Source: Myxococcota bacterium (GTDB lineage Bacteria; Myxococcota_A; UBA796; JAJRTE01). From it: 64,000 nucleotides of DNA. Both the position numbers and the translations under genes were made by a program. The DNA is taken from the NCBI GenBank assembly GCA_024278455.1, contig JAJRTE010000298.1, forward strand, positions 25,792 through 89,791, read 5' to 3'. Positions 47,701-54,095 of this stretch are shown piece by piece. Position 1 is the first letter of the stretch, and each line of letters starts with the position of its first letter. The notes under the pieces were generated by a model. The model did not search any database and was not told the origin of the DNA. It worked only from the letters and a program-made list of their open reading frames with translations.

Positions 47701-47795
47701 GTGTCGTCGTCCTCCTCGCTGGTACTGCATCCGAGCATGCCGCACCCACAGACCAGCAATACCGTCCACCACGACAGCAGTCCCACGCGACGCAT
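38781..47795 (-). CDS. Giant Ig-repeat lipoprotein with MopE-type motif
   Basis: A 3,004-residue predicted lipoprotein. The signal ends in lipobox MLGC, and GGAG lies six bases before ATG 47795. About 27 Ig-like repeats of 85-95 residues follow (about residues 40-2570). Roughly 20 share a core with two Cys, DVDGD-type turns and ILNTPP linkers; the first four are longer and less alike. A MopE-type Asp/Asn/Cys motif follows (DNDADGV, CDDTDDT, DNDCN), then a beta-propeller-like end. Probably a surface stalk or adhesin. CTCGAG is scarce here. Confidence 0.88.
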   Translation of the reverse strand: MRRVGLLSWWTVLLVCGCGMLGCSTSEEDDDTSFPPVNSAPIVAIDAPVNGASVDAGAPVTFSGTVSDDQDAPGALSVVWTSSIDGPLHDGPPDGQGQTEFTTSSLSVGQHSITLEATDTAGLSASASVDLVVSIPPNQPPTAEITSPKAGAVFPSGAKVTLFGHAEDREDGPDALLVQFQSSLTGPLTDWFAPDANGQVSATVPLEDGAHDLILLVEDSEGAEGISESVPVVVTPNEPPEVAFEPLNQTLFNESESVLLVAVVGDDSTDPTQLGLEWTSSVDGPLACPATGDVYGDVTCRLSDLSPGDHEITLVATDEAGKTGSDAVELTINGIPASPEVAIEPLEPKTSDDLRATIVTPSEDPDGDAISYGFSWRRDNVVVPGLDGDTVPATYTAKGEVWTVDVVPSDGYATGPAATATVTIANTPPELTTVSIAPTSGYASTTFYCLPSGFYDADGDPEGYAYRWLADDEPVEGAEAATYVPVGMKHGQALACEATPTDGVDAGVPVRSSAATIQGRPPSIASVAIDPETGGEGTTFTCIPSGWSDPDDDAPDYLFQWWVNDIKGPSTETISGASFNKHDMIRCEVTPFDGFLTGSTVGSAAIAIENTSPEVAGVHIDPDPAYANSLLRCQTDGYQDIDGDAEEATFAWTINGSEVEAARTVTLDRGVQRGDEVGCTAYVSDGEATPVQLEAEPRMISNSPPTIASVGVNPPSGSVQTTFTAVPLGYNDIDGDEPAYRYQWYVNDVATVTTESIQPGNFGMGDTIFVEVTPYDPYDAGTTRASATITIGSTTNPPSIQEASLGPEEAYEGTELTCTPVGASDPEDDPITFTYGWTRNGESVPGADTQRLTGKSFDKHDLITCTITPHDPELTGAAVTSDVVAIRNTPPAADGAAITPAEPTKASTLTCTLAGLSDDDGDAISVAFAWTVNGVLVEGASAASLSNANFSAGDTVVCTGTPDDGESSGTPVSSAPVEILQSPPEIGQVTLEPAVAYETTELVCSADGVLDIDGDQVSLSYAWYLGSTRVNGQTGTTLTGEVFDKGDAVTCRVTPSAAGQTGAAVSSNTVVIQNTVPTIDEVRLGPSPAYETSVLTCEAVNVRDVDGETPVLSYTWKVGGSTVSASGAELDGTYFNRGDTVQCTVVASDSEASGMPVSSNTLTISNTPPTLLEVFLTPEEAYTDTVLTCSPGEASDVDGDVVSFTYEWLKNGQVIQGAGTPYLSGSLFERGDRILCAVTPNDEVSEGERVTSNEVTILNALPTIRSVSLKPQEATETSVLTCTPNDIADRDGDSVTVTYAWTVDGITVSGATTSTLTGESFDRDQAVACTVTPHDGIDAGEPVTSNTVVIVNSRPSVAEVQLTPTTAYEETVLTCSAIDVLDDDPGDVVSLSYLWLVSGNEIDAVTGPALDGTWFDKGDVVTCLITPDDGTDQGVAVKSNDVPVVNSAPTVSGVSLGPDPATEASVLTCSYESLYDADGDSVDVSYAWMVDGAVLDGETAPTLSPDYFSRDEQVWCRITPYDGSESGDGVDSNVVTIANTPPSIDTVEIFPAQAYESTTLECRVTGINDIDGDSVTVSYAWYVDDSLVDAATESTLTGTYFDKNQSVTCVATPDDGTSPGTPVTSNVREILNTPPSVTGATVTPATATEASTLTCSAESPSDDDPADSITLTFEWLVGTEIVLSESAPAGSTGTLDGTWFDRDDQVRCRITPDDGTDSGTPVTSSTVTIENTAPVVSGVTIEPDMATKADTLTCTHSPPSDIDGDAVTVVYAWTVNGALVVGETGATLDPGYFSKGNEVQCTATPTDGTDAGTPVTSGVLVILNSPPTIGAVALTPAEAYETSVLSCDVSGVADVDGDDVTLTIAWTVGGSPVTGVDTPTLSGDYFDRGDTVTCSVTPNDGTADGSTVVSDPVVILNSPPVVASLSLGPAQPTESSTLVCEAVGVADDDPADSVTLVFQWDVTGQSPIVDTVTGGTTSTLTGTDFDRGDEVTCTVTPTDGTDSGSPVVAGPLTILNTAPTVDGVTLAPDPAYVTTTFTCSHTTTADVDGDTVTVSYAWFVDGLAVTGATSSTLSPGPFVKGSQVGCAVTPNDGTVDGDPVFSNLVTVSNSVPTVDAVSLSPDPAYEASVITCSATNAADADGETVSLQYTWAVDGVTVGGQTGATLTGTYFDKGEAVACTVVPSDGTETGDPVTSDPLTIQNTPPELLSISLGPALAFADTLLTCTVDMTDDDPADLAGLTVIYAWTVGGQVVDGATGATLSGAFVKGESVACTATPDDGTDQGSPLTSDIIVISNSAPVADPPAISPTEPREASTLECIPGALSDVDGDEVAVSYAWYVNDVEVSAQTGSTLTGDDFSKGDSVVCETTPSDGTDLGTAVQSDPVVILNTPPSVASVALTPATAYRASTLTCSPQGPSDVDGDPVNFTFAWLVNGSRLQGQTGSELSGQFEKGNSVQCEVTPSDGFDDGTPVLSNTVVIQNTPPMPATVTIAPEVAYQGDALVATASSSDPDDDPVTFTFAWYKDDVLQSAYTTDTIPAGVTQGGETWRVVATPHDGEDFGPPGEDSVTVLTDNDADGVALQEGDCDDTDDTVYPYAAEILDGQDNDCNTVVDDRWVEEYTYGTPSDAWPAISPDSALGVEADGLTHLYFAGKTGDGTSGATLYNVFDPLTSDFGSVQDLDTILNATYNQISLWEQDGLPTEVRVMVYDLDAGKVYLQNFDGTSWSGPMTPSPLSGVASSGTALVTTSDGTDYLLYTTSPGEGGCGTGSWETKLLLASRANGSTSFTFVYNPLSSGCGADGTLVLGSPSIAVGADDVLHVSWYVDTTSRPADIRYRRVIPGGTSSDNIDAVSVGDVGQFSAIAVVPGEDPSYPHIAYYDDTNKEIRLASCTDFGTYTFTTSLIAGTTDLGGSVPAAGAIVLRFGSDGTGHVTFLAEAGVELWYATDASGAWVAEKVLTATASLSGHHYGMVVDGDGNPRILYKDTTNEDIRLWKGKVHTTTLPY
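40090..47680. repeat. Array of about 27 Ig-like domain repeats
   Basis: Boundaries are approximate. I counted 27 opening motifs of the type PPxIxxVxLxP, mostly followed by TxxTC, through the lipoprotein; unit length is 260-285 bases. Repeats diverge enough that no long exact DNA repeat is obvious, so recombination between units is probably not recent. Confidence 0.7.
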
Positions 47796-47837
47796 ACGCA
47801 ACTCCAACATGCCAGGGAGACCAAGGAGATTTTCTTC

Positions 47838-47867
47838 ATGATGCTCTACAACACCTTTGAATTCAAT
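47838..47867 (-). promoter_or_regulatory. Possible promoter and palindrome for the giant lipoprotein
   Basis: On the minus strand TTGAAT (47867-47862), an 18-base spacer and CATCAT (47843-47838). The -35 is part of a perfect 10-base palindrome TTGAATTCAA (47858-47867), the clearest AT-rich element in the gap to the rightward gene at 48072, so it may also serve as an operator. Confidence 0.35.
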
Positions 47868-48071
47868 AGCAAACAAGCCACGGCCATCCATGTCGCGCAG
47901 GCACGCCGGCCCGGCGCCGCTCCCTCCCTGGAGATACGTCTCGCCACGTCGAGGGCACGATCGCCCCAGCAGGCCTTTTCAGCTTGCCATCCATGCGGCC
48001 CGTTTCCCTGGACGCAAAGAGGACCCCATGCCAAGATATGGACATCCAACTCAAGAGAGTCTCGAGACACG

Positions 48072-50108
48072 ATGGAGCGAGCCGTGGATCAAGACACGAC
48101 CCCCCGCCCCCTTGATACCCTGTTCCACAACGCGGACAAGGCGCGGAACCTGGCTAAGGTGGTCACGACGAAAGCCCGAGAACTCTCGCTGGACGACGCC
48201 AAGGAAATCCTACACAAGCTCCAGGCCGCCCTCGATGATGCCGAGGAGATCCTGGCAACCATCGAGCAGGGCGACGATCAAGCATGCGCCCATGCGGAGG
48301 AGGCTGTTGCGGCCATTCGCCAAGCCCGCGACGCCGCCCGGCGCTGCCATGAGCGCAAACAACGATGGGCGCTCCAGGTAGAGACGAACGCCGACGCAAT
48401 CCTCGAAGGCGCGAGAAAGGCATCGGTGATTCACCGCCGTCTCCGGCAAGAGCGCCGGAAACTGAACGCCACCGATGTGTCGAGAATGCGCGATGAACTC
48501 GCCGAGATCGAATCCGAGGCCATGTCCGCCTGGGGTGTCATCCGGCAGTTTTCCTTGCCACGCCACCTCGAGCGCCGTCTCTCGAGCGCGACGCGAACCC
48601 TCGCCAATGCCCTCGGGGATTGCGAGACGACGCTGAAGCGCAAGACGGAGTGGGAACAGGCCATCGCCACCAATGTTGCGGCGGTCGAGGCCGAATTGAG
48701 TCGGCTCGAAACGCTTGTCGGCACGGCCGGGGATCGGAAGCCTCCGGATACGCCAGGAGGGGAGGACGTTCAAGGCTCTCCCGACCCGCCACCGGCACTC
48801 GAGCCTGCCCCGTGCACCGACTCCCAGACCGATACGCCTTCGACCCCTCCCATGGAGGATCAGTCCGGCTCCCGGTCCGTCGAGACCGCCGCACCCCCTG
48901 TCACCGTTCCCGATCTCGTGGCGCAAGCACGCAAAATCGAGCAGATGTTGCGTTTTCGACGGCCGATCGACCGCGACAATCGAGCCCGCTTGAACAACCG
49001 CCTGGCCGACCTGGTGAACAGGGGCGGTTTCTCATCCTGGGTGTCCCCTCACGTCCTTGGTGCACGGTCCGGCAAGAGCGACGAACCGGACGCACGAGTG
49101 GAAGACGAGGTGGTGGCCCTTCTGGAACAGGTCGAGAGAACACTCGGTGCGCCCTGGGACCTCCCCGGTGGCGGACCGAAACAAGGGGAAGAGCCTGCGA
49201 GCACGGACGGCACTCCCGCGCCAGCGCCCGCAGAGCCTGCCGCCGGCGACGCGGGCACGACAGAGGCGCATGCCACGGAGGCTGCCACCTCGAGCCCACC
49301 GCCACAACACGCATCCTCGAGCGACGCGACAGAGGGCACACACGACATGCTGACGCCGGAGAAGATCAAGGCAGTCCAGGAAGCGCTTCGGCGTGCGAGA
49401 CGGCTGCTCGAAACCGCTGCCGTCCCTCACTCGCGCCGCAGGGAACTCTGGGCCAGATTCCGCCACGCGAACGCCACGTTCCGCTCTCGAAAGTCAGCCG
49501 TCATCGAGGCAGCCGCCGAACACTTCGACGCCCTGGTCAAGGAAGCACACCGCCTGGCTTCCGACGACACCCCGGCACAAGCACGAAAATGGATCCAGAA
49601 GACGCAAAAGGCCTTGGCCGGGAGTCCGCTTGGAAGAGCACAACGCGCGGCCTTGCTCGAGTCTCTGCGCGAGGCGTGGGCAACGGCGGCCAGGCACCAG
49701 CAGGAACTTCGAGACCAGCAAAAGCGCCACCGCAAGGAAGCGCTGGACCGCCTCGGCAACCACTTCATGCGCTGGCAAAAGCGCAAATCCGGTATCACCA
49801 ATATCCTGGAGCGTCTAAATCAACAGATCGAGACATACCGCCAACGACAGCAGACATCCACTTCCATCGGCTATCGGGTCGTCGCAGAGCAGCGCATGGC
49901 AGAGCTGAAGGCTCGAATCGAGGAGTTGGAGGGCGTCTTGGGTGAACTCGAAGCCAAGATCGAGGATGTGGCACCGCGCCTCGAGGCAGCAGGCTGGGTC
50001 CCACCCGAGGAGCCGCACACAGACGACGGGCAGGCGGGCGGTGCACCGGAAGACGCATCGGCGCCTCCCACGGCTCCCCCGGACCGTGACCGGACACCAT
50101 CGTCGTAA
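48072..50108 (+). CDS. Large coiled-coil protein of unknown function
   Basis: A 678-residue protein with no signal peptide or membrane segment. Long Ala/Glu/Arg-rich helices lie at about 20-250, 300-350 and 425-630, separated by Pro/Ser/Thr-rich linkers (about 250-290 and 375-420). The charge pattern fits coiled coils. The ATG at 48072 has only a weak ribosome site, but the frame upstream is not protein-like. It is divergent from the giant lipoprotein across 276 bases, so the two might share control; this is not shown. A scaffold role is inference. Confidence 0.72.
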   Translation: MERAVDQDTTPRPLDTLFHNADKARNLAKVVTTKARELSLDDAKEILHKLQAALDDAEEILATIEQGDDQACAHAEEAVAAIRQARDAARRCHERKQRWALQVETNADAILEGARKASVIHRRLRQERRKLNATDVSRMRDELAEIESEAMSAWGVIRQFSLPRHLERRLSSATRTLANALGDCETTLKRKTEWEQAIATNVAAVEAELSRLETLVGTAGDRKPPDTPGGEDVQGSPDPPPALEPAPCTDSQTDTPSTPPMEDQSGSRSVETAAPPVTVPDLVAQARKIEQMLRFRRPIDRDNRARLNNRLADLVNRGGFSSWVSPHVLGARSGKSDEPDARVEDEVVALLEQVERTLGAPWDLPGGGPKQGEEPASTDGTPAPAPAEPAAGDAGTTEAHATEAATSSPPPQHASSSDATEGTHDMLTPEKIKAVQEALRRARRLLETAAVPHSRRRELWARFRHANATFRSRKSAVIEAAAEHFDALVKEAHRLASDDTPAQARKWIQKTQKALAGSPLGRAQRAALLESLREAWATAARHQQELRDQQKRHRKEALDRLGNHFMRWQKRKSGITNILERLNQQIETYRQRQQTSTSIGYRVVAEQRMAELKARIEELEGVLGELEAKIEDVAPRLEAAGWVPPEEPHTDDGQAGGAPEDASAPPTAPPDRDRTPSS

Positions 50109-50491
50109 TCGGGCGACCACCCGGCCATGGTTTTCCCGACAGCCTCTGTCGTATTCGGAACTCGGCCGGGACGCCAGGGTGGTCAGCGCGGCGGTGTACC
50201 GGTATCTCGAACATCTCCGAACACGCGGAGTCATCTGGAAAGCAAGATGATTGTTCCAGACCTCCCGGACGCTGCTATACTAGGCATGCCAGGAGCCGGA
50301 TACGGGCCGAAGGCCGGAGACTCTCCCAGGGAACCAGGGACACACCCGCTTCAGTCCGCACGCTGCTCATGGTGACTGGGTGGCGACAAGCGCGCTTTTC
50401 GGGCTGCCCAGGCAAAACTACTACATGTTCTCAGGCGGTGTGCCTTACCAGCAGACGATGCGGACAGGCTTCCACCCTCACGGAGACCAAC
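50109..50491. other. Intergenic region
   Basis: About 380 bases between the coiled-coil and YbjN genes. It contains a winged-helix-like coding remnant (50141-50250), a TATACT -10 candidate near 50275-50280 with a weak -35, and no other recognisable element. Confidence 0.4.
50141..50250 (+). pseudogene. Winged-helix-like fragment (possible remnant)
   Basis: Thirty-six codons in one frame, ending in TGA, read like the tail of a helix-turn-helix domain: LSYSELGRDARVVSAAVYRY, then a recognition-like LEHLRTRGVIW. The pattern recalls the segment before the C-terminal domain of DUF4143 ATPases. There is no ribosome site or upstream domain. It may be a decayed gene or chance. Confidence 0.25.
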
Positions 50492-51046
50492 GTGACAACA
50501 GATGACAAGACATCCTCGACCGGCAACGTGACCCAATCAGGCCCTCCGGGCAACGGGTCCCGGGAAGGTCCCGGCCTCCCCGACGCGGGCATCGAGGCAT
50601 TCGAGATTCTCGGCCGTTTCCTCGAGGAGGACGGCTGGTTCCCCCAGAGACTGCCCACGGACGACGGCTTCGTGTACCGGATGAGCTACCGCGGGCAAAG
50701 CGGGACGATGCCCTGCTACGCGCAGATCCGTCCCCGGCTCTCCCAGTTCCTGTTCTACGTCATGGCGCCGGTCAAGGCGGATCCGGCACGGCGGGCAGAG
50801 ATCTGCGAGTTCATCGCCCGCGCCAACTATGGGCTGCGCATCGGCAACATCGAGCTGGATTTCGACGACGGCGAAATCCGGTACAAGAGCAGCCTGGATT
50901 ACGAGGGTGCGGGACTGTCCCCGGCGTTGATCAAGGGGGCGATCTACCCTGCCGTGCAGACCATGGATGATTACCTTCCGGGGATCCTGTCTGTTCTGTT
51001 CGGCGGAGCAACGGCCAAGGCAGCGATCGAGGCCATCGAGCGATGA
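50492..51046 (+). CDS. YbjN domain-containing protein
   Basis: A 184-residue soluble protein of the YbjN type (related to type III chaperone folds). The core from about residue 45 includes GWFPQRLP, QFLFYVMAPVKADPARRAEICEFIARANYGL and SSLDYEGAGLSPALIKGAIYP. The GTG at 50492 has GGAG six bases upstream. Its stop overlaps the thioesterase start as ATGA. The role is unknown; the E. coli homologue is linked to stress and surface phenotypes. Confidence 0.75.
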   Translation: MTTDDKTSSTGNVTQSGPPGNGSREGPGLPDAGIEAFEILGRFLEEDGWFPQRLPTDDGFVYRMSYRGQSGTMPCYAQIRPRLSQFLFYVMAPVKADPARRAEICEFIARANYGLRIGNIELDFDDGEIRYKSSLDYEGAGLSPALIKGAIYPAVQTMDDYLPGILSVLFGGATAKAAIEAIER

Positions 51047-51789
51047 AACCCGCGTCCCCCTGGTTTTGGTCGCCCAGGCCAATCGAACATCCCACGGCAC
51101 GACTCTTCTGCTTCCCCTTCGCTTGCGGTGGCACGTTGACGTTTCGACTCTGGCCCGAATACCTGCCGCCGAGCGTCGAGGTGGTGGCCATCCAGTTGCC
51201 GGGCCGCGAACGACGGTACCGGGAGCCGCCGTATCGGCGCATGGCTCCCCTGGTGGACGCCCTGCTCGAGGCGATGGGTGACCGCACGGATGTTCCTTCC
51301 GTTTTTTTTGGCCACAGCATGGGGGCGCTCATCGCGTTCGAGCTAGCGCGAGCGCTCCGGAGGCGAGGTTCTGGGGCGTCGCCCGTGCACCTGCTCGCCT
51401 CTGGTCGCCGTGCACCACAGATGGTCCGCCGGGCGAGCCGGATCCTGCACACGCTGCCCCGTTCCGAACTGATCCTGTCCCTTCGGAAGTTGGGAGGGAC
51501 CCCGGCGGCCGTCTTCGACGAACCCGACCTGCTCGAGATGGTGCTGGGCCTCGCGCGTGCCGACTTCGAGCTGGTCGAGACCTATCGCTATCGCCCCGGC
51601 GAACCGCTGGCATGTCCGATCACCACCTTTCGCGGCGCGGACGACCCTGAAGTGACGCAGGAAGAGGCAGCAGCCTGGGCCGAACACACCTCGAGCGACT
51701 TTTCTCTCCACGTCCTGCCGGGCAACCACTTCTTCATCCATGATGCGATGGATGCGTTGTTGGAGACGGTCGCCCGTGTCGTGAGCTGA
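51043..51789 (+). CDS. Type II thioesterase (GrsT-like)
   Basis: A 248-residue alpha/beta hydrolase that should clear misprimed acyl groups from carrier proteins of NRPS or polyketide assembly lines. It opens with LFCFPFACGGT, carries nucleophile GHSMG, the acid in GADDP and catalytic His in GNHFF. It overlaps YbjN by four bases. No synthetase is in the window, so its partner would lie elsewhere or it may act alone on acyl carrier substrates. Confidence 0.9.
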   Translation: MKPASPWFWSPRPIEHPTARLFCFPFACGGTLTFRLWPEYLPPSVEVVAIQLPGRERRYREPPYRRMAPLVDALLEAMGDRTDVPSVFFGHSMGALIAFELARALRRRGSGASPVHLLASGRRAPQMVRRASRILHTLPRSELILSLRKLGGTPAAVFDEPDLLEMVLGLARADFELVETYRYRPGEPLACPITTFRGADDPEVTQEEAAAWAEHTSSDFSLHVLPGNHFFIHDAMDALLETVARVVS

Positions 51790-51792
51790 TGG

Positions 51793-52815
51793 CTACAGGT
51801 TCCCGGAATCGCCCAATGTCAGGAACCATTCCCGGTGCCAGGGCCGAAGGCGAGCCATCGCGGGGTCTCGAGCGTGCACGATGAAGGTGTCCTCGCGGCG
51901 CCCATTTCTGAACCCCAGCGCTGACAAGGCGGCGCGCAGCGCCCTGCCCGTCACCCGGCCCTCCACCAGGTCGACATCCAGCGACCTGCCCAGGCGCACG
52001 CACTCGCCGACCAGGCATGGTAACACCGTGCTGGTCACGTCTGCCATTAGTTCGTGGATCCACATCTTCGTGCGCCATCGTCCCGCGTCGATCCGCACGA
52101 CGGCAGCCCCCACCAGGGTCCTTCGGCGCAAGAGCGACACCCACAGGAAACCATCGCGCCACCTCGAGGCATATCGCCAGCGCAATGCGGCGCCGGTACG
52201 GCACACGTGACACGGCCATCCGGGGGCCAGTCGATCGTAGAGCTGGTCGAGTCCTCGCGGTCCATGGGTGGACACGACGACATCCAGCCCGGAGGGACCG
52301 GGACCACGGCGTGCGACAGGCAGAGGCGACCTGCGGCAACGCCGCGCGAGAAGGCCCCCTCGAGCCGTCAGAGGCAGGACGAGCCGAGGGGGCAGTGGGA
52401 CCTGTCGCCACCCCAGGGACAGTTCCAGGCGCAACGCCGTTCCGGTGATACCCAGGCCCAACGCCAGCGGACTCGAGTCACGCCACTGTTTCAGCAGGCG
52501 CGTTCCGATACCTCTGCCACGGAAGTCAGGATCGACGAGAAGGTCCACGCCCCAGTGCCCTTCCAGCGACACCTCGCCGGCACGCCCCCGAAACGGCACT
52601 CCGAGCAGGCACCCGACGGGGCGGCGACCCGCGAGCGCGACCCAGACGACCGGCTGAAGCGTTTCGCCAGCGAAAGGATTGGTCACCAACAGCCTGTACC
52701 ACCGGCGCCGACGCCCCCGCGACGCCTCCCCGGACACGCCCGCGCCTGTTCTTGCAAGACTCTCGAGCGCGTCAAGCGCGGCCTCTCCGCCGCCCATCGC
52801 CTCGATTTCAATCAT
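51793..52815 (-). CDS. GNAT-family N-acetyltransferase
   Basis: A 340-residue protein with a GNAT acetyl-CoA fold in the first half: HWGVDLLVDPDFRGRGIGTRLL, where the R/QxxGxG/A motif binds acetyl-CoA. The second half looks like another, less conserved GNAT-like unit. The ATG at 52815 has GGAG eight bases upstream and overlaps the end of the deacetylase by eight bases. Pairing with a polysaccharide deacetylase suggests work on a surface sugar, which is inference. Confidence 0.78.
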   Translation of the reverse strand: MIEIEAMGGGEAALDALESLARTGAGVSGEASRGRRRRWYRLLVTNPFAGETLQPVVWVALAGRRPVGCLLGVPFRGRAGEVSLEGHWGVDLLVDPDFRGRGIGTRLLKQWRDSSPLALGLGITGTALRLELSLGWRQVPLPPRLVLPLTARGGLLARRCRRSPLPVARRGPGPSGLDVVVSTHGPRGLDQLYDRLAPGWPCHVCRTGAALRWRYASRWRDGFLWVSLLRRRTLVGAAVVRIDAGRWRTKMWIHELMADVTSTVLPCLVGECVRLGRSLDVDLVEGRVTGRALRAALSALGFRNGRREDTFIVHARDPAMARLRPWHREWFLTLGDSGNL

Positions 52816-53743
52816 GGCGCCATCTCCACACATCCTCGAGCCGGCCCAGGAGTCCGGATGCCGCGATCTCCAGCCGGTGGATCGAGCCGCGCGGGGCGAC
52901 GACAGCCCTCCTCAGCCGAAAGCGATCCACGTCCTGGCCGTTCCATCCGGGAAGGGCGGAAAACGCGGCGGTGTATCCCGCTTCGCGCACCACGGCCACT
53001 TCCCGGCAGCCGAAATCCGCGCGGCCACCATTCGGATAGGCGAAATAGCGCACAGGTTCTTGAAGTAGGGCCTCGAGCCACGCTTTGGACCCCCGGATTT
53101 CCTCCTCGACACATGCCAGACTCGCCTTCGAGAGAATGGGGTGGGACAGCGAGTGGGCGCCAATCTCGAAACCAGCTCCGCGTATCCGGCGCACGTCATC
53201 GCACGACAAGCAGCGCTTGCGCATCGCATCTTTTTCCTCCCGCGGAAGCTGCGTCTCGAGCTGCCGGACGACGTCCCGATGTTCCTCGAGAGGCAAGGCC
53301 TTGAGACATCTGAACAGGGCACGCCGCTCTCCAGCCTGATCGAGGACCCGCTGGCAGGAGAATCGCCGGGGGCCTACTGCCACCTCTGCGCCGGGATACA
53401 GGCGAAGATATCGTTCCACGACCTCGAACCAGGGCAGCGTCTCGCCATCCAGGAACGCGGGACATACAAAGAATATCGCCGGGACACCATGCTGCGAAAG
53501 CGCCGGGACCACGTTGCGCGTCCAACTCGCGTAGCCGTCGTCGAATGTCAGGACCAGCGGAGGGCGGTTGTGCGGACTGTGGGGTTCCTCGCGGATACCT
53601 GCGCAGGCATCCGCCACTGTAGTGATCCGGTAGTGCCTCTTCAAGACTTCAAGGTGTATCTCCACCGTCTCCCGGTCCACTTCGTGGTAGGCAAGTACCG
53701 GGAAGCCTCGAGCGCGCCGCAACCGGCGCCAGAGTCGATTCAT
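52808..53743 (-). CDS. Polysaccharide deacetylase (NodB-like)
   Basis: A 311-residue protein of carbohydrate esterase family 4. It opens with VLAYHEV, then the metal-binding block TFDDGY, the second metal motif HSLSHP (HxxxH) and late Asn/Asp-rich loops. It would remove acetyl or other N-acyl groups from surface polysaccharides. ATG 53743 is used as start; upstream in-frame codons add a non-conserved stretch. It overlaps the GNAT gene by eight bases, so the two are co-transcribed. Confidence 0.88.
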   Translation of the reverse strand: MNRLWRRLRRARGFPVLAYHEVDRETVEIHLEVLKRHYRITTVADACAGIREEPHSPHNRPPLVLTFDDGYASWTRNVVPALSQHGVPAIFFVCPAFLDGETLPWFEVVERYLRLYPGAEVAVGPRRFSCQRVLDQAGERRALFRCLKALPLEEHRDVVRQLETQLPREEKDAMRKRCLSCDDVRRIRGAGFEIGAHSLSHPILSKASLACVEEEIRGSKAWLEALLQEPVRYFAYPNGGRADFGCREVAVVREAGYTAAFSALPGWNGQDVDRFRLRRAVVAPRGSIHRLEIAASGLLGRLEDVWRWRHD

Positions 53744-54095
53744 GCCGGAAGCCACCAGGAGCGTGGCAACCAGGTCGCTTCGCTGCACCGCCTGTTCTCC
53801 AAGACCGGAGAGACACCACCCGGTACCGGCGGCTCGAGACACGCCTCGAGCCGGTGGCAAGGCCCCGAGCCGCTCCGGCCGGCGCCGGGGACAACATGCA
53901 GACTACAACAATTCTATCGGCGCTGTCCACGAGCGGGTGCAACGTTCCTGCCACCGCGGTCGGCATTGTGGAGGGACTGACACCCAACACGCTGATTCCG
54001 TTTGACTTGACATGGGGCATCCTGTTCTGTAGGGGACTGAGAGGCATGCGTTCTGGCGACATGGCCACTTTCTCGAGCACAAGAAGGGGCGGGCG
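53744..54095. other. Divergent intergenic region with paired CTCGAG hairpin
   Basis: About 350 bases between leftward and rightward genes. A 9-bp hairpin, CGGCTCGAG / CTCGAGCCG, lies at 53830-53853 and is built from two CTCGAG sites. A TTGACA (54007-54012) with a weak -10 TAGGGG 17 bases on may serve the PilZ gene. No other feature seen. Confidence 0.45.

Noticed and set aside
47379..48071. Upstream extension of the coiled-coil protein
   Set aside because: The frame is open, but the translation overlaps the lipoprotein gene in antisense and has no protein-like character. ATG 48072 starts the helical region.
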